Source: Paraniabella ginsengisoli | Lineage (GTDB): Bacteria > Bacteroidota > Bacteroidia > Chitinophagales > Chitinophagaceae | Length of the DNA: 64,000 bases | Direction of reading: 5' to 3' | NCBI RefSeq assembly: GCF_022513635.1 | Contig: NZ_JAKWBL010000004.1 | Span: 992,001-1,056,000, forward strand | Shown here: positions 17,086-24,667 of the stretch, in pieces | Layout of the letters: every line of letters begins with the position of its first letter | Position numbering within the stretch: position 1 is the first letter of the stretch | The notes under the pieces: generated by a model | The model's input: the letters and a program-made list of their open reading frames with translations, nothing else | Databases searched by the model: none | Told to the model about the DNA's origin: nothing | Translations under genes and position numbers: made by a program

Positions 17086-17194
17086 TGAATAAGAAATAGT
17101 CAATAGTGAATGATGAATAGTGAATGATGAATAGTGAATAATTTGGATGAACAATAATCAAATCATAATCTTTGAGGTTTTTAGGAAATAAATT

Positions 17195-17862
17195 ATGGAT
17201 AACGAAAAGAAAATAGCCGCGCTGGAAGCAGTGAAAGAAATTAAGGATGGCATGACCATTGGCCTGGGAACTGGTTCTACAGCGTATTACGCTATACATG
17301 CCGTTGGTGAAATGGTAAAAAAGGCATGCAACTTCAAACTGTACCCACGTCTGAACAAACCCGGCAAATGTCTGTGGAATTGGGCATACCAATGGTTGAT
17401 ATTAATACAATCGACTCGATTGATATAACGATTGATGGCGCTGATGAATTCACACAAAACCTTGAATTGATCAAAGGCGGCGGCGGTGCGTTACTGCGGG
17501 AAAAGATCGTAGCATCGCTCACTCAAAAACAAATTATTGTTACCGACAGTTCAAAGCTGGTGCATGAACTGGGAAAGTTTAAAGTTCCTGTTGAAGTGAT
17601 TCCTTTTGCAAGAGCTTATGTAATGAGGAAGTTACAGGCAATTGGCGGCATCGGACTTGTAAGAATAAAAGATGGTAAAGAATATATTACCGATCAGGGA
17701 AATATTATTATTGATGCTGATTTTGGGCTGATCGAAAATCCGGCGGCGCTTGATGAACAGCTTAATCAGATAGTTGGTGTAGTGGAACACGGATTATTTA
17801 TCGGGCTGGCTCATAAAGTGATTATGGTGAAGAATGGAGAAACAATTACGTTTACAAAATAG
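17195..17862 (+). CDS. rpiA: Ribose-5-phosphate isomerase A (one frameshift)
   Basis: Begins [19 protein letters not shown], with the substrate loop [12 protein letters not shown]. The A6 run 17317-17322 lacks one base; repair gives [16 protein letters not shown]. Then [10 protein letters not shown] and [15 protein letters not shown] carry the catalytic acid and Lys. Length about 222 residues, standard. It interconverts ribose 5-phosphate and ribulose 5-phosphate in the pentose phosphate pathway. Confidence 0.97.
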
Positions 17863-17907
17863 CTTTTTTCACACAAAGAACACTACGAATACGACCTGTT
17901 TTAAGTC

Positions 17908-17942
17908 TAACTCCCTCTCCTCCGGAGAGGGTTGGGGAGAGG
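17908..17942. repeat. C-rich/G-rich palindromic repeat
   Basis: CCCTCTCC-tcc-GGAGAGGG followed by TTGGGGAGAGG. It lies between the convergent rpiA and small membrane protein genes and belongs to the same general family as 42717-42752. Confidence 0.7.
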
Positions 17943-17945
17943 CTT

Positions 17946-18269
17946 TTAAAACCTCGCTCTACATCTTTCCTTCCACTCTTGTTTTAAACGAGCTCTTTCT
18001 TCATCGCTCATGCTGCGAAATTTATCGCGCAGGTCTTGAGCCGATCTGAACCTGCCGCGGCCTTTCGGCCCGCCAAGCCCACTAAATAAAATCTTACTTA
18101 AAATCAAAATACCCATCGCCTGCCAATAGCTTAGTTTGCCTACCGGCATTACGTCCGGAAGCGTTGCATTCCAAAGCAACATCACAATAGCGCTGAATAA
18201 AAACACTGCGGCGATTATACAAAATGCAATCACAAATTTTGGCGGACGTCCGCACTTTCTTCTGTTCAT
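17946..18269 (-). CDS. Small two-TM membrane protein downstream of an ECF sigma factor
   Basis: A 107-residue protein. Its basic N-terminus (MNRRKCGRPPK) is followed by two hydrophobic segments (FVIAFCIIAAVFLFSAIVML and YWQAMGILILSKILFSGL), then a charged tail GPKGRGRFRSAQDLRDKFRS with MSDEERARLKQEWKERC. It lies 10 nt downstream of the sigma factor gene and is almost certainly co-transcribed. It is not a classical zinc-binding anti-sigma factor (no HxxxCxxC). It could nevertheless tether or regulate the sigma factor at the membrane; that is inference from position. Confidence 0.75.
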   Translation of the reverse strand: MNRRKCGRPPKFVIAFCIIAAVFLFSAIVMLLWNATLPDVMPVGKLSYWQAMGILILSKILFSGLGGPKGRGRFRSAQDLRDKFRSMSDEERARLKQEWKERCRARF

Positions 18270-18279
18270 AAAAATATTT

Positions 18280-18852
18280 TTAAAAATTACTTAATTCATT
18301 GTACAAAAACTGGAGGCGCTTGCGCAAATGCTGTACTGCGTAGCGTTTGCGGCTGATGACTGTTTTAATGCTTTCGCCACTTTTATCTGCAATTTCCTGC
18401 AGCGTCATATCTTCCAGCTCGTTTAAAATAAAAGCTTCACGTTGTGCTACCGGCAATTCTTCCAGCGCATCAAATAACGATTCCCAAAATAATTCTTTAA
18501 AATCTTCCAGTTCTGGATTATCATTTATAGCGAGCAGAATATCTTTAAAATGAAACTCACCATCTTCCCCTTCATATTGATAATCATCAATCAGGTCGGG
18601 CTTCTTTTTCCGGTAGCGGTCGGTTATTTTATTGCGGGCTACTGCGAAAAGCCATCCGCTCACTTCTTCAATAGTTTGCGTGGCAGAGGTATTGGCAAAT
18701 TGATACCAAACGTCTTGCAAAATATCTTCTGCATCCGCATCAGTATTCACTTTGCCACGAATGAAACCAAAAAGCCGCTTACTGTAACTTGTTACAGTGT
18801 CAACAATATTTTGCTTCTTGTCATCAGCCATTATTGCAATTCCGTCCGCCAT
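18280..18852 (-). CDS. ECF-type RNA polymerase sigma factor
   Basis: Region 2: YSKRLFGFIRGKVNTDADAE, then DILQDVWYQF and VSGWLFAVARNKITDRYRKK. Region 4: LPVAQREAFILNELEDMTLQ, EIADKSGESIKTVISRKRYA. About 190 residues from 18852; a start at 18831 (MADDKKQN) is equally plausible and matches the usual N-terminus better. It directs transcription of a small regulon and is paired with the membrane protein gene at 17946. Confidence 0.93.
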   Translation of the reverse strand: MADGIAIMADDKKQNIVDTVTSYSKRLFGFIRGKVNTDADAEDILQDVWYQFANTSATQTIEEVSGWLFAVARNKITDRYRKKKPDLIDDYQYEGEDGEFHFKDILLAINDNPELEDFKELFWESLFDALEELPVAQREAFILNELEDMTLQEIADKSGESIKTVISRKRYAVQHLRKRLQFLYNELSNF

Positions 18853-18919
18853 TGAATTAGTAAACGAACGATGGAGGAAATTACTTTAAAAATTTTTAAC
18901 GGGATACTTTGAGGTGTTT

Positions 18920-19004
18920 TTTATGGAATCAGCAGTAGAATAGGTGGCATCGGTGTTGCGTCGCACTGTTCAATTGTGGAATTTGTGGCAGCCTATATAA
19001 ACGA
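18920..19004 (+). repeat. Dispersed 85-bp element, copy C
   Basis: TTATGGAATCAGCAGTAGAA, GGTGGCATCGGTGTTGCGTC, GCACTGTTCAATTGTGG, and GCCTATATAAACG. Its A/T-rich end faces the sigma factor start about 70 nt away. The gap 18853-19281 (429 bp) holds only this element and the GCGAGCGTAACGC array. Confidence 0.6.
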
Positions 19005-19029
19005 AAACTGGCGGAACGACGACACACCC

Positions 19030-19255
19030 TACACGTCATTGCGAGCGTAACGCACTGAAGCCGAGCAATCTTCTTGTTGTGCAGGAGATTCCTCCACTCG
19101 TTTTGCTTGATGCAAAACTTCGGTCGGAATGACGAAAGCATACACACTCGTTGTTGCGAGCGTAACGCAGTAAAGCCGAGCAATCTTAAACGAAAAAAGC
19201 ATAATTGAAGATTCCTCCACTCGCGACTTTCAGTCGCTCGGTCGGAACGACGACA
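19030..19255. repeat. GCGAGCGTAACGC-type repeat array
   Basis: Two direct copies of TTGCGAGCGTAACGCAnTnAAG followed by CCGAGCAATCTT (19040-19085, 19152-19190). Each is answered by GATTCCTCCACTCG and a CGGTCGGAAtGACGA end (19087-19134, 19210-19253). Together each pair forms a long stem. The family GTCATTGCGAGC..GAAGCAATC is common in many bacteria. Confidence 0.75.
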
Positions 19256-19281
19256 AAGCGTTTGAATAATCTTCCAAATTC

Positions 19282-20653
19282 TTATAATCCTTTAAATCCC
19301 GGTTTAACCAGGTTCAGAAAACTTACCTGTTCCTGCTCTCCGGTTCCAAGGTTTTTAATATTTACAACACCCTGTTCCAATTCTTTACTACCTAAAATAG
19401 CCACATAAGGAATTGCTTTCTTTTCAGCGTATTTGAATTGTTTGTCGAATTTGCTGTTTTCGTGATATACTTCGCAGGCAATATTATTCGAGCGCAATTC
19501 CCCGGCCAACTCCAACGCTTTGGCGGCTTCTGCTTCGCCCAAATTGAAGAATAAAAGCTTAGTACCAGCCGCAACTTCTTTTGGAAAAAGATCCAGCTCG
19601 CTCATCACATCATAAATTCTATCTACACCAAAAGAAATACCAACGCCCGGAATATTAGGCACACCAAATAAACCCGTAAGATCATCATAGCGCCGCCACC
19701 GCCAATGCTGCCTATTTGTACATTTTTTGCTTTTATTTCTAAAATAGTTCCGGTGTAATAGTTGAGTCCGCGGGCGAGTGTGAGATCGATGTATAGTTGA
19801 GAGTTGACAGTTGACGGATGACCGTTTGTTGTAAGGTATTGCAGTTCTTCAATTCCTTTTAAGCCTGTTTCGTTGCTGGCAAAAATGTTTTTGAGTTGCT
19901 GCAATTTTTCTTCGTTGCTTCCGGTTATGGAAAGAAATGATTCGATGGTTTTTTCTGTTCCTCATTCAATCCGCGGCTTAATAATTCTTCCTTTACTTTT
20001 TCAATACCTATTTTATCCAGCTTATCAATGGCAATGGTAATATCTATCAATTTTTCCGCACCGCCGCAAACATCAGCCAAAGCCGCCAGCACTTTGCGGT
20101 TGTTAATTCTTAACTCAATATCAATATTCAGCTTTTGAAAAACGGTGGCGTAAATATTAATAAGCTCCAACTCGTTCAGTAATGATTTACTACCAACAAC
20201 ATCTGCATCACATTGATAAAACTCGCGGTAACGTCCTTTTTGCGGGCGATCGGCGCGCCACACGGGCTGCATTTGGTAGCGTTTAAAAGGCATCGGCAAT
20301 TGCTGATGATTCATGGCTACGTAACGCGCAAAAGGAATCGTGAGGTCGTAACGCAGCGCACGTTCGGTAATATCTTTACTGCTTTTGCCTTCAATAATTT
20401 TATCAAATCCTGCTTTTGTTTTTTCCAGTTTTGCTTCGTTATCGAGGCCGTTGTTCAATATTTTGAAAATGAGTTTATCACCTTCTTCGCCATACTTTCC
20501 CATCAGCGTTTCCAGGTTTTCCATTGCCGGCGTTTCCAGTGGGTGAAAGCCATATAGTTCAAAAACAGATCTTATTGTATCGAAAATAAACTGGCGCTTA
20601 CGCACGGTATCTGCGCCAAAATCACGGGTTCCTTGTGGTATTGTTGGTTTCAT
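19282..20653 (-). CDS. hisS: Histidyl-tRNA synthetase (two frameshifts, in-frame repeat insert)
   Basis: Class II synthetase. [20 protein letters not shown] begins at 20653. [15 protein letters not shown] and the motif 2 region [20 protein letters not shown] follow, then the His-specific [12 protein letters not shown] and motif 3 [11 protein letters not shown]. The anticodon domain ends KPGFKGL. Lesions: T6 at 19949-19954 (one base) and a GC-rich triplet tract near 19690, where repair gives [14 protein letters not shown]. Between GIEELQYL and DLTLARG lies [11 protein letters not shown], encoded by 19795-19817, a GTTGACAGTTGACGG word repeat identical in style to the spacer upstream of the gene. 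About 457 residues. Confidence 0.96.
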
Positions 20654-20656
20654 TTT

Positions 20657-20726
20657 TTTGGAGTTGACGGTTGAGAGATGACAGTTGACAGATTTTATTG
20701 TGAACTGTCAACGGTGAACTGTCATC
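20657..20726. repeat. GTTGACAG word-repeat spacer
   Basis: GAGTTGACGGTTGAGAGATG, ACAGTTGACAG and then the complement CTGTCAACGGTGAACTGTCA. It forms an inverted repeat between the phosphatase gene (3' end) and hisS (5' end), which are on the same strand. The words match the insert inside hisS. Confidence 0.6.
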
Positions 20727-21181
20727 TTATTTATACTTACTAACTATCGCTTCGCAGGCTTTATCAATCATTTCATATACATCATGGTAGCCTGGTTCAG
20801 GGCCATACCAGGGGTCTGGCACGTCCATATTTTTTCCGGGATATAATTCATTCATTAATAAATCCACTTTAGCATCATCATACCTGTCTTTGGCGATCCA
20901 TTTCATTTCGTCGATTACATCATCCGCCATGGCGTAGATTTTATCATACTTGTCAAAATCTGCCGCAATAAACCGGCGCGAGCACTGCTTGCTGATATCC
21001 AACCCTTCGCTTTTGCAACTTTTTGTGAAAGTTGATGAGGCGCCTCGCCTATGTGGTAACCATTAGTTCCCGCACTATCTATTTGCCATTTCAAACCGGC
21101 CTCTTTTACCTTATGCTGCAAAATACCTTCAGCCAACGGGCTGCGGCAGATATTTCCCAAACATACCATCAAAATTTTCAT
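20727..21181 (-). CDS. Low-molecular-weight protein tyrosine phosphatase (one frameshift)
   Basis: Starts MKILMVCLGNICRSPLAEG: Cys7 and Arg13 form the CX5R(S) P-loop. A one-base lesion near 21003 breaks KAKGLDISKQCSRRFI. The C-terminal part has MADDVIDEMKW and the catalytic-acid motif DVPDPWYGPEPGYHDVY. About 151 residues, the usual size. It dephosphorylates phosphotyrosine on small or protein substrates. The -7 box TATCTTTG (complement of 21187-21194) is only 5 nt before the ATG, so a leaderless mRNA is predicted. It is divergent from rlmN. Confidence 0.95.
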
Positions 21182-21186
21182 GGGCG

Positions 21187-21194
21187 CAAAGATA
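21187..21194 (-). promoter_or_regulatory. -7 box 5 nt before ATG of the tyrosine phosphatase gene
   Basis: On the minus strand TATCTTTG-CGCCC-ATG. With the usual distance from box to start point, the transcript begins 1-2 nt before the initiation codon. No TTG at -33 is seen. Confidence 0.55.
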
Positions 21195-21291
21195 AGTTCA
21201 TTTGAGATTTAAGATTGATGAGTCGCCAAGAGGCGACAACATGGAAATGTGAAGCGAGGATGCTTCACATAGCGACGGCGATAGACTATGG

Positions 21292-21368
21292 TCTGCTCAT
21301 TTATATGCTACAGTTGAATGGAGCGTCGCAATCCCGATGCCATATATTCTACAGCTGGTACCATAAAA
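21292..21368 (-). repeat. Dispersed 85-bp element, copy D
   Basis: GGAGCGTCGCAATCCCGATG, CCATATATTCTACAGCTGG, TACCATAAAA. It is inverted relative to copy B, and its A/T-rich end faces rlmN 50 nt downstream. It is bordered by an AAATCTGAAATC word repeat. Confidence 0.65.
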
Positions 21369-21405
21369 TCTGAAATCATACATCTGAAATCCGAAATGGA
21401 GAAGG

Positions 21406-21413
21406 TATCTTTG
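21406..21413 (+). promoter_or_regulatory. -7 box 4 nt before ATG of rlmN
   Basis: TATCTTTG-CAAA-ATG. This is a perfect -7 box, and its position predicts a leaderless transcript starting within 2 nt of the start codon. Confidence 0.55.
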
Positions 21414-21417
21414 CAAA

Positions 21418-22478
21418 ATGGCTTCAGGAAAACAGAACATCAGGGATCTGACATTGGATCAGCTGGAAAAATTTTTGTCTATTGGTGAAAAAAATTCAGG
21501 ACAAAGCAAGTGTATGACTGGCTTTGGCTGAAACCGGTGCAGCGTTTTGATGACATGACAAACATTAGCAAGGATTTGCGCGAAAAGCTGAGCAGCAATT
21601 TTTCATTTCCTTCGATTTCTGTGGATACTACGCAACACTCTGAAGACGGCACATTAAAAACAAGGTTTAGAACAACGGAAGGACATTTAACCGAAGGTGT
21701 TTTGATACCTACTGAAGAACGAAAAACAGCTTGTGTAAGTTCGCAAATTGGCTGTAGCCTGAGTTGTAAGTTTTGCGCTACAGGTTATATTGAAAGAAAG
21801 CGCAACTTGAATTTTGATGAAATATTTGATGAAGTGGCGCTGATCAATCAGCAGTCGCTGGAAGTGTATGATAAGAAACTGACTAATATTGTGTTTATGG
21901 GCATGGGTGAGCCGCTGTTGAATTATAAGAACGTGTTGAGAGCGATTGAAAGAATTACTTCGCCTGAAGGATTGGGCATGAGCCCGCGCCGGATAACGGT
22001 TTCAACGGCTGGTGTTGCTAAACAAATTAAACAATTGGGCGATGATAAAGTAAGGTTTAAATTGGCTTTATCGCTGCATGCGGCAACGGATAGGAAACGG
22101 CACGAAATCATGCCCATCAACGATAGTAATAACATTAAGTCGCTGGTGGAAGCCTTGAATTACTTTTATAAACAAACCAAGAACGAAATTACGCTGGAGT
22201 ATATTTTGTTTAATAATTTTAATGATAGCATAGAAGATGCTGATGATCTGATCAAAGTGTATCGCCAGGTGCCTGCCGATCTGATCAATTTGATTGAATA
22301 TAATCCCATCGAATTTGCCAAATTCACTAAACCTTCTGAAGAAAAAGTAGAAGCGTTTATGAAACATCTTGAGAAGAACAAAGTGAATGTGCGCCTGCGC
22401 CGCAGCCGCGGTAAAGATATTGATGCCGCTTGCGGACAATTGGCGAATAAAGGGTGTAGAATATTAAATATAAAATGA
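21418..22478 (+). CDS. rlmN: 23S rRNA (adenine2503-C2)-methyltransferase (one frameshift)
   Basis: ATG 21418: MASGKQNIRDLTLDQLEKFL. One A missing in A7 (21488-21494) shifts the frame; repair gives GEKKFRTKQVYDWLWLK. The radical-SAM cluster motif is CSLSCKFCATG. Also present are VFMGMGEPLLNY, SPRRITVSTAG, FKLALSLHAA and the C-terminal RRSRGKDIDAACGQL, which includes the second conserved Cys. About 353 residues. The enzyme methylates A2503 of 23S rRNA, and A37 of some tRNAs, via a Cys-linked intermediate. Confidence 0.96.
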
Positions 22479-22518
22479 AGAATTTTAAATTTTAAATTCA
22501 ACATTTTTCATTTTATAG

Positions 22519-23562
22519 TCAATCCTTCTTAGCTCTTAGTGTAAATCCAACTGTGGTTCCCACATCTTGTGTACTTCTTATATGTATGGTTTGGCCGTGA
22601 GCTTCTATAATGTGCTTAGAAATGGCGAGGCCAAGTCCGCTGCCGGTTGCATCCATACTACGCCCAACGTCAGTTCTGTAAAAACGCTCAAAAATGCGGG
22701 GAGATTTTTTCTGCAATGCCTACGCCATCGTCGCTTATCTCAATTAAAATTCTTTTGTCATCTGTACGATAAATACCGGCTTTTATAGTGCCGTTGCTTT
22801 TACCATATTTGATCGCGTTTTCAAAAAGATTCAATATTACCTGCCGCACTTTTTCTTTATCAGCATTTACACCAATGGAAGCTTCGTAACCTTTTTTGAT
22901 ACTGAAGCTGATGTTTTTAGGCTCGGCTTTTATAGAGATGCTTTCAAAAGTATCTTTCAGCAAATCCTGAATAATAAAGTTGGTTTTTACAAGTACCAGT
23001 TCACCGCGTTCGAGGCTTGATATTTCATCAAGATCGCTTAATAATGCTGTGAGCCTTTCTACATTTCTGGATGTTTTTTCAAGGAATTTTCTGCGGAGCA
23101 ACGGATCATCCGGCTCATCTTGCAGCAAAGTGTCCACATAGCTTTGGATGGTAAAAATGGGTGTTTTAAATTCATGCGACAGGTTCTGCAAAAACTCTCT
23201 TCTAAATTGCTCGTTAGCTCTTAGCTGATCCATCTGCTTTTGGTTTTCCTGCGCCCAGGCTTCCACATCTTCTGTAACCTCACCTATACTTTTTTAGGTA
23301 AGATGTATTTGTAATACGTTTCTTCTCTTTTGGTAGCTTTGGTTTGGTAGATAAACTTATAGATCAGCTTTATTTTTCGATAGATAAAATTGTCCAATAC
23401 AAAAGAGATCAGCACATAACCTCCTGCCAAAAGCACGATAAATGCTACGAGACTAAACAACCATCTATGGTCAACAATGTACAAAAGCAGGCTCACCGGT
23501 ATTGCCAGTGCCAATGCGGTATAAAAAGATAATTGTTTAGGAGAAAGATTCTTAGAGTTCAT
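22519..23562 (-). CDS. Sensor histidine kinase, PhoR-like (two frameshifts)
   Basis: The N-terminus has two membrane helices (FYTALALAIPVSLLLYIV and LFSLVAFIVLLAGGYVLI) with almost no periplasmic domain between them. Then a DHp with the H-box FLQNLSHEFKTPIFTIQSYV, N-box LNLFENAIKYGK, G1 EISDDGVGIAEK and G2 ATGSGLGLAISKHII. Lesions are in T6 at 23290-23295 and T6 at 22705-22710. About 348 residues. It lies downstream of its response regulator gene on the same strand, with a 219-bp repeat-filled gap. The small sensor part suggests it reads a membrane or partner-protein signal; a phosphate role is only suggested by PhoB-like pairing. Confidence 0.9.
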
Positions 23563-23580
23563 TTCATTTTATGAACCGTC

Positions 23581-23785
23581 AATTAGATTGGCGGCGATTT
23601 TGATTGGAGTCCTCGGACTCCGGATTTCAGATCCATGGATAATCATTTGGATTGATTGTGATGGGAATTGAAACCTTTTCAGTTACCAATTGGATTGGCG
23701 GCGATTTTGATTGGCATCCTACGGATTTCTTGAACCGCCAATTGGATTGGCGGCAATTTTAATTGAGTCCTTCGGACTCCGCTAT
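23581..23785. repeat. ATTGGATTGGCGGC repeat array
   Basis: Three copies of AATTGGATTGGCGGCGATTT (about 23582, 23690, 23740; the first and last vary by one or two bases). Each is followed by GATTGG or AATTGA and then GGAGTCCTCGGACTCC or GAGTCCTTCGGACTCC hairpins (23608-23623, 23764-23780). It separates the response regulator and kinase genes of one operon. Confidence 0.75.
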
Positions 23786-24455
23786 ACTTCAAATTTATAG
23801 CCAACACCTTTCACGGTTGTAATACAATCCATATCCAGCTTTTGTCTGATTTTTCTGATATGCACATCAATCGTTCGGTCACCCACGATCACATCGTTGC
23901 CCCAAATAGCATTTAATATTTCATTCCTCAAAAAACACGTCCTGGCTTAAGTGCCAGCAGGTACAATAATTCAAATTCCTTTTTGGCCAGCACAATTTCT
24001 TTATCTTCTACCTGAACCAAAAACTTCTCGGGGTCGATATTAATATTGCCCACTTTAACCGCTTTAGAATTGTCTTTTTGTACACGCCTTAAAAGTGCGG
24101 CCACCCTGCTTAATAGTACTTTCGGGCTTACAGGTTTGCTAACATAATCATCAGCGCCTGTCTCAAGACCACGAACCTGGGTGATTTCATCGTTTAATGC
24201 CGTCAGAAACATGATTAGGGTATCTTTAAATGCGGTCTGCCCTCTTAAAACCTGGCATACCTGCACGCCTGTTTTCTTCGGCATCATCATGTCCAATATT
24301 ATCAAATTGGGTTTACTTTGATAAGCTTTTTCAATCGCTTCGTCTCCGTCTTTTGCCGTGATTACTATATATCCTTCTTTTTCAAGATTATAGGATAGTA
24401 TTTCTAATATGTCCGGCTCATCGTCAGCAATTAAAACTTTATAGCCCTTTTCCAT
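23782..24455 (-). CDS. Response regulator, OmpR/PhoB family (one frameshift)
   Basis: Receiver domain with the acidic pair D11-D12, phospho-acceptor Asp55 in LIILDMMMP, and Lys107 in YVSKPVSP. The C-terminal winged helix begins KVGNINIDPEKFLVQVEDKE and reads KEFELLYLLALKPGRVF up to the A6 run 23930-23935. One base restores LRNEILNAIWGNDVIVGDRT, IDVHIRKIRQKL and the end VKGVGYKFEV. About 224 residues. A -7 box TACGTTTG (complement of 24474-24481) predicts a 14-nt leader. It precedes its cognate kinase gene. Confidence 0.95.
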
Positions 24456-24473
24456 TTTAATAATAATTTAAAG

Positions 24474-24481
24474 CAAACGTA
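24474..24481 (-). promoter_or_regulatory. -7 box of the PhoB-like operon
   Basis: A perfect TACGTTTG on the minus strand, 18 nt before ATG 24455. No clear -33 TTG. Confidence 0.5.
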
Positions 24482-24667
24482 ACGGTAATTTGTTTTATAT
24501 CGACATGAGTGGCTTTACCGGTAGCTATACTTAATGTAAATTTAATATTGTGAGGCCATATTATGCTGACTTTACATTTGGGAAATATTGCAAAATCGGC
24601 TTAATTATTGCTTACTTTATCATACTTTTTATTAATCTGACATTTTTTGGCTTTACCCAGACATGCT

